A model generated the notes under the pieces. It worked only from the letters and a program-made list of their open reading frames with translations, had not been told where the DNA came from and did no database searches. From Sphingobacterium humi (GTDB lineage Bacteria > Bacteroidota > Bacteroidia > Sphingobacteriales > Sphingobacteriaceae): a stretch of 64,000 nt of DNA. Position numbers and translations under genes: made by a program. This document shows, in pieces, positions 62,927-64,000 of the stretch (position 1 is its first letter; each line of letters starts with the position of its first letter). The stretch is taken from assembly GCF_009768885.1 (NCBI RefSeq), contig NZ_WSQA01000002.1, forward strand, positions 124,001-188,000, in the 5' to 3' direction.

Positions 62927-62970
62927 CCCCTTTCTCACCCCTTTCTCACCCGTATCAATCCCCTTTGCAA
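62927..62970 (+). repeat. C-rich 11-bp tandem array, copy C
   Basis: Units CCCCTTTCTCA (twice), CCCGTATCAAT and CCCCTTTGCAA, in the same order as copies at 42091-42145 and (reverse) 3278-3332. It directly follows the second composite repeat. The rest of the 62426-63102 gap has no gene. Confidence 0.78.
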
Positions 62971-63044
62971 AGGCTTAATCAACGGCAGAAATACGCTTTG
63001 GCAAAACCACAAAAAAGTATCAAACTAAACCCAGCCATGCAGCA

Positions 63045-63052
63045 TATTTTTG
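63045..63052 (+). promoter_or_regulatory. Candidate -7 box TATTTTTG before the MBL-fold gene
   Basis: TATTTTTG fits TAnnTTTG; it lies 51 bp before the ATG at 63103 and after the repeat array. Confidence 0.4.
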
Positions 63053-63102
63053 TAACTTAGTAGCAAGACCAGGCCACAAAATTGTGGCTCTAATCGAATA
63101 GC

Positions 63103-63945
63103 ATGAAGATACACAGCATTGATACCGGATTTTTTAAATTAGATGGTGGCGCGATGTTTGGCGTGGTGCCGAAGTCCATTTGGCAGAAAACAAATCCTGC
63201 CGACGAGCGCAACCTCTGCAATTGGGCAACGCGTTTGCTCTTAATAGAAGATGGAAAACGATTAACACTTGTGGATACCGCCATCGGCGATAAGCAAGAC
63301 GATAAATTCTTTAGCCATTATTTCCGGCATGGCGAAGACACCTTAGATTCTTCCTTGGCCAAATTGGGCTACCATCGCGATGATATTACCGATGTGATAT
63401 TAACGCATCTGCATTTCGATCATTGTGGTGGCGCGATAAATCGGGAAGGCGATAAACTGGTGCCAGCATTCAAAAATGCTAGATTTTGGTCGAATGACAA
63501 GCATTGGGACTGGGCGACGGTAGATCCGAACCCGCGGGAGAAAGCTTCCTTTCTTAAGGAAAACATCCAACCCATACAAGAGTCTGGTCAGCTGCATTTT
63601 ATAACCGAGGAACAACCGCAGTACGATACAGAAATCAAGATGCGCTTTGCCTATGGCCATACGGAGGCTATGATGCTGCCGCAAATAAACTACAAAGGAA
63701 AAACCATCCTTTACATGGCCGATTTGCTACCTTCGGTTGGGCATATCCCCTTAGCTTATGTCATGAGCTACGATGTTCGCCCCTTACAAACAATGGACGA
63801 GCGGAAAGCCTATTGGCAGGAGATTGTAGACAAGGAATATATCCTGTTTCTGGAGCACGATCCGGAGCATGAATGCTGCACCCTGCAACATACCGAAAAA
63901 GGGATACGACTGAAAGAAACCTTTAAGCTGAGCGATTTAGGCTAA
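63103..63945 (+). CDS. Metallo-beta-lactamase-fold hydrolase
   Basis: 280 residues. Metal-binding motif THLHFDHCGG (His102, His104, Asp106, His107), FAYGHTEAMM (His of the second site), ADLLPSVGHIPL and a late His in FLEHDPEHECC. The layout is close to N-acyl-homoserine lactonase-like and related esterase members of the MBL superfamily. Substrate unknown. No signal peptide, so cytoplasmic. Confidence 0.9.
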   Translation: MKIHSIDTGFFKLDGGAMFGVVPKSIWQKTNPADERNLCNWATRLLLIEDGKRLTLVDTAIGDKQDDKFFSHYFRHGEDTLDSSLAKLGYHRDDITDVILTHLHFDHCGGAINREGDKLVPAFKNARFWSNDKHWDWATVDPNPREKASFLKENIQPIQESGQLHFITEEQPQYDTEIKMRFAYGHTEAMMLPQINYKGKTILYMADLLPSVGHIPLAYVMSYDVRPLQTMDERKAYWQEIVDKEYILFLEHDPEHECCTLQHTEKGIRLKETFKLSDLG

Positions 63946-63964
63946 TCGCTTTCAACCCACAGCT

Positions 63965-64000
63965 ATGTCTATAGAATTAAAGAAAAGGTTCGACCGCATT
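63965..64000 (+). CDS. Start of a further gene, cut by window edge
   Basis: An ATG 19 bp after the MBL-fold stop codon opens a frame (MSIELKKRFDRI) that runs to the window end. Too short to identify; spacing suggests the same operon. Confidence 0.45.
   Translation, partial: MSIELKKRFDRI

Noticed and set aside
1..64000. Insertion sequences, prophage or tRNA genes
   Set aside because: No transposase, integrase, phage structural gene or tRNA cloverleaf was recognised anywhere in the window by reading; a dedicated scan would be needed for a firm statement on tRNAs.

Overview
The window looks like chromosomal DNA of a Bacteroidota bacterium, most likely a Sphingobacteriaceae member (Sphingobacterium/Pedobacter type). 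The reasons are: AT-rich intergenic DNA, several candidate -7 boxes of the Bacteroidota form TAnnTTTG, fimbrillin-like lipoproteins, a TonB-dependent receptor, type III glutamine synthetase, PepSY-like and SIMPL proteins, and a KdpD split into two genes. I see no rRNA, tRNA, CRISPR array, transposase or prophage genes. The genus is an inference.

Region 1 (1-3100, minus strand) holds two tandem copies of a two-gene module. Each is a 62-residue peptide with a conserved ELEQGIA(T/S)SSAT segment followed by a fimbrillin-like lipoprotein; the left copy runs off the window.

Region 2 (3463-27511, minus strand) is a large exopolysaccharide/capsule locus of the Wzx/Wzy type. It has an initiating WecA/MraY-like transferase, an NAD-dependent epimerase, a flippase, four GT2, three GT4 and one GT8 glycosyltransferases, a polysaccharide pyruvyl transferase, an unusual nitroreductase, a polymerase-like membrane protein and an acyltransferase. 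Near its end lies a module of S24/S26-like peptidase, PqqD, nucleotidyltransferase, ABC exporter and HprK-like kinase, directly followed by the Wza-like and Wzc-like export genes. This RiPP-style module inside a glycan locus, with small peptide genes just beyond it, is the most promising candidate for an undescribed system.

Region 3 (27862-30962, minus strand) is a tightly overlapping four-gene set: polytopic membrane protein, UbiA-family polyprenyl-phosphate phosphoribosyltransferase, HAD phosphatase and half-size EamA/SMR transporter. It fits synthesis, flipping and use of a lipid-linked pentose.

Region 4 (31108-42593) carries mostly household genes: UbiB kinase, suppressor-of-fused protein, HEAT-repeat protein, YceI, class IV aminotransferase, RluA-family pseudouridine synthase, ACC deaminase/D-cysteine desulfhydrase, a BamA-like barrel with a TonB receptor, and an ABM-like protein.

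Region 5 (42590-53246, minus strand) is a Kdp potassium-uptake operon with extras: two paralogous small soluble proteins and a 27-residue membrane peptide before kdpF, an outer-membrane barrel after kdpC, the KdpD sensor domain alone, and a separate histidine kinase. A sigma-54-type response regulator lies just upstream and takes the place where KdpE might be expected.

Region 6 (53355-64000) has an OmpR-type two-component pair followed by two PepSY-like proteins that share an upstream sequence motif with it, then a SIMPL protein, an S9 peptidase, GSIII and a metallo-beta-lactamase-fold hydrolase. Two intergenic regions (about 41.9 and 62.6 kb) carry a composite repeat: 39-bp inverted arms flanked by 11-bp-periodic arrays. 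A C-rich 11-bp array also occurs at three places.
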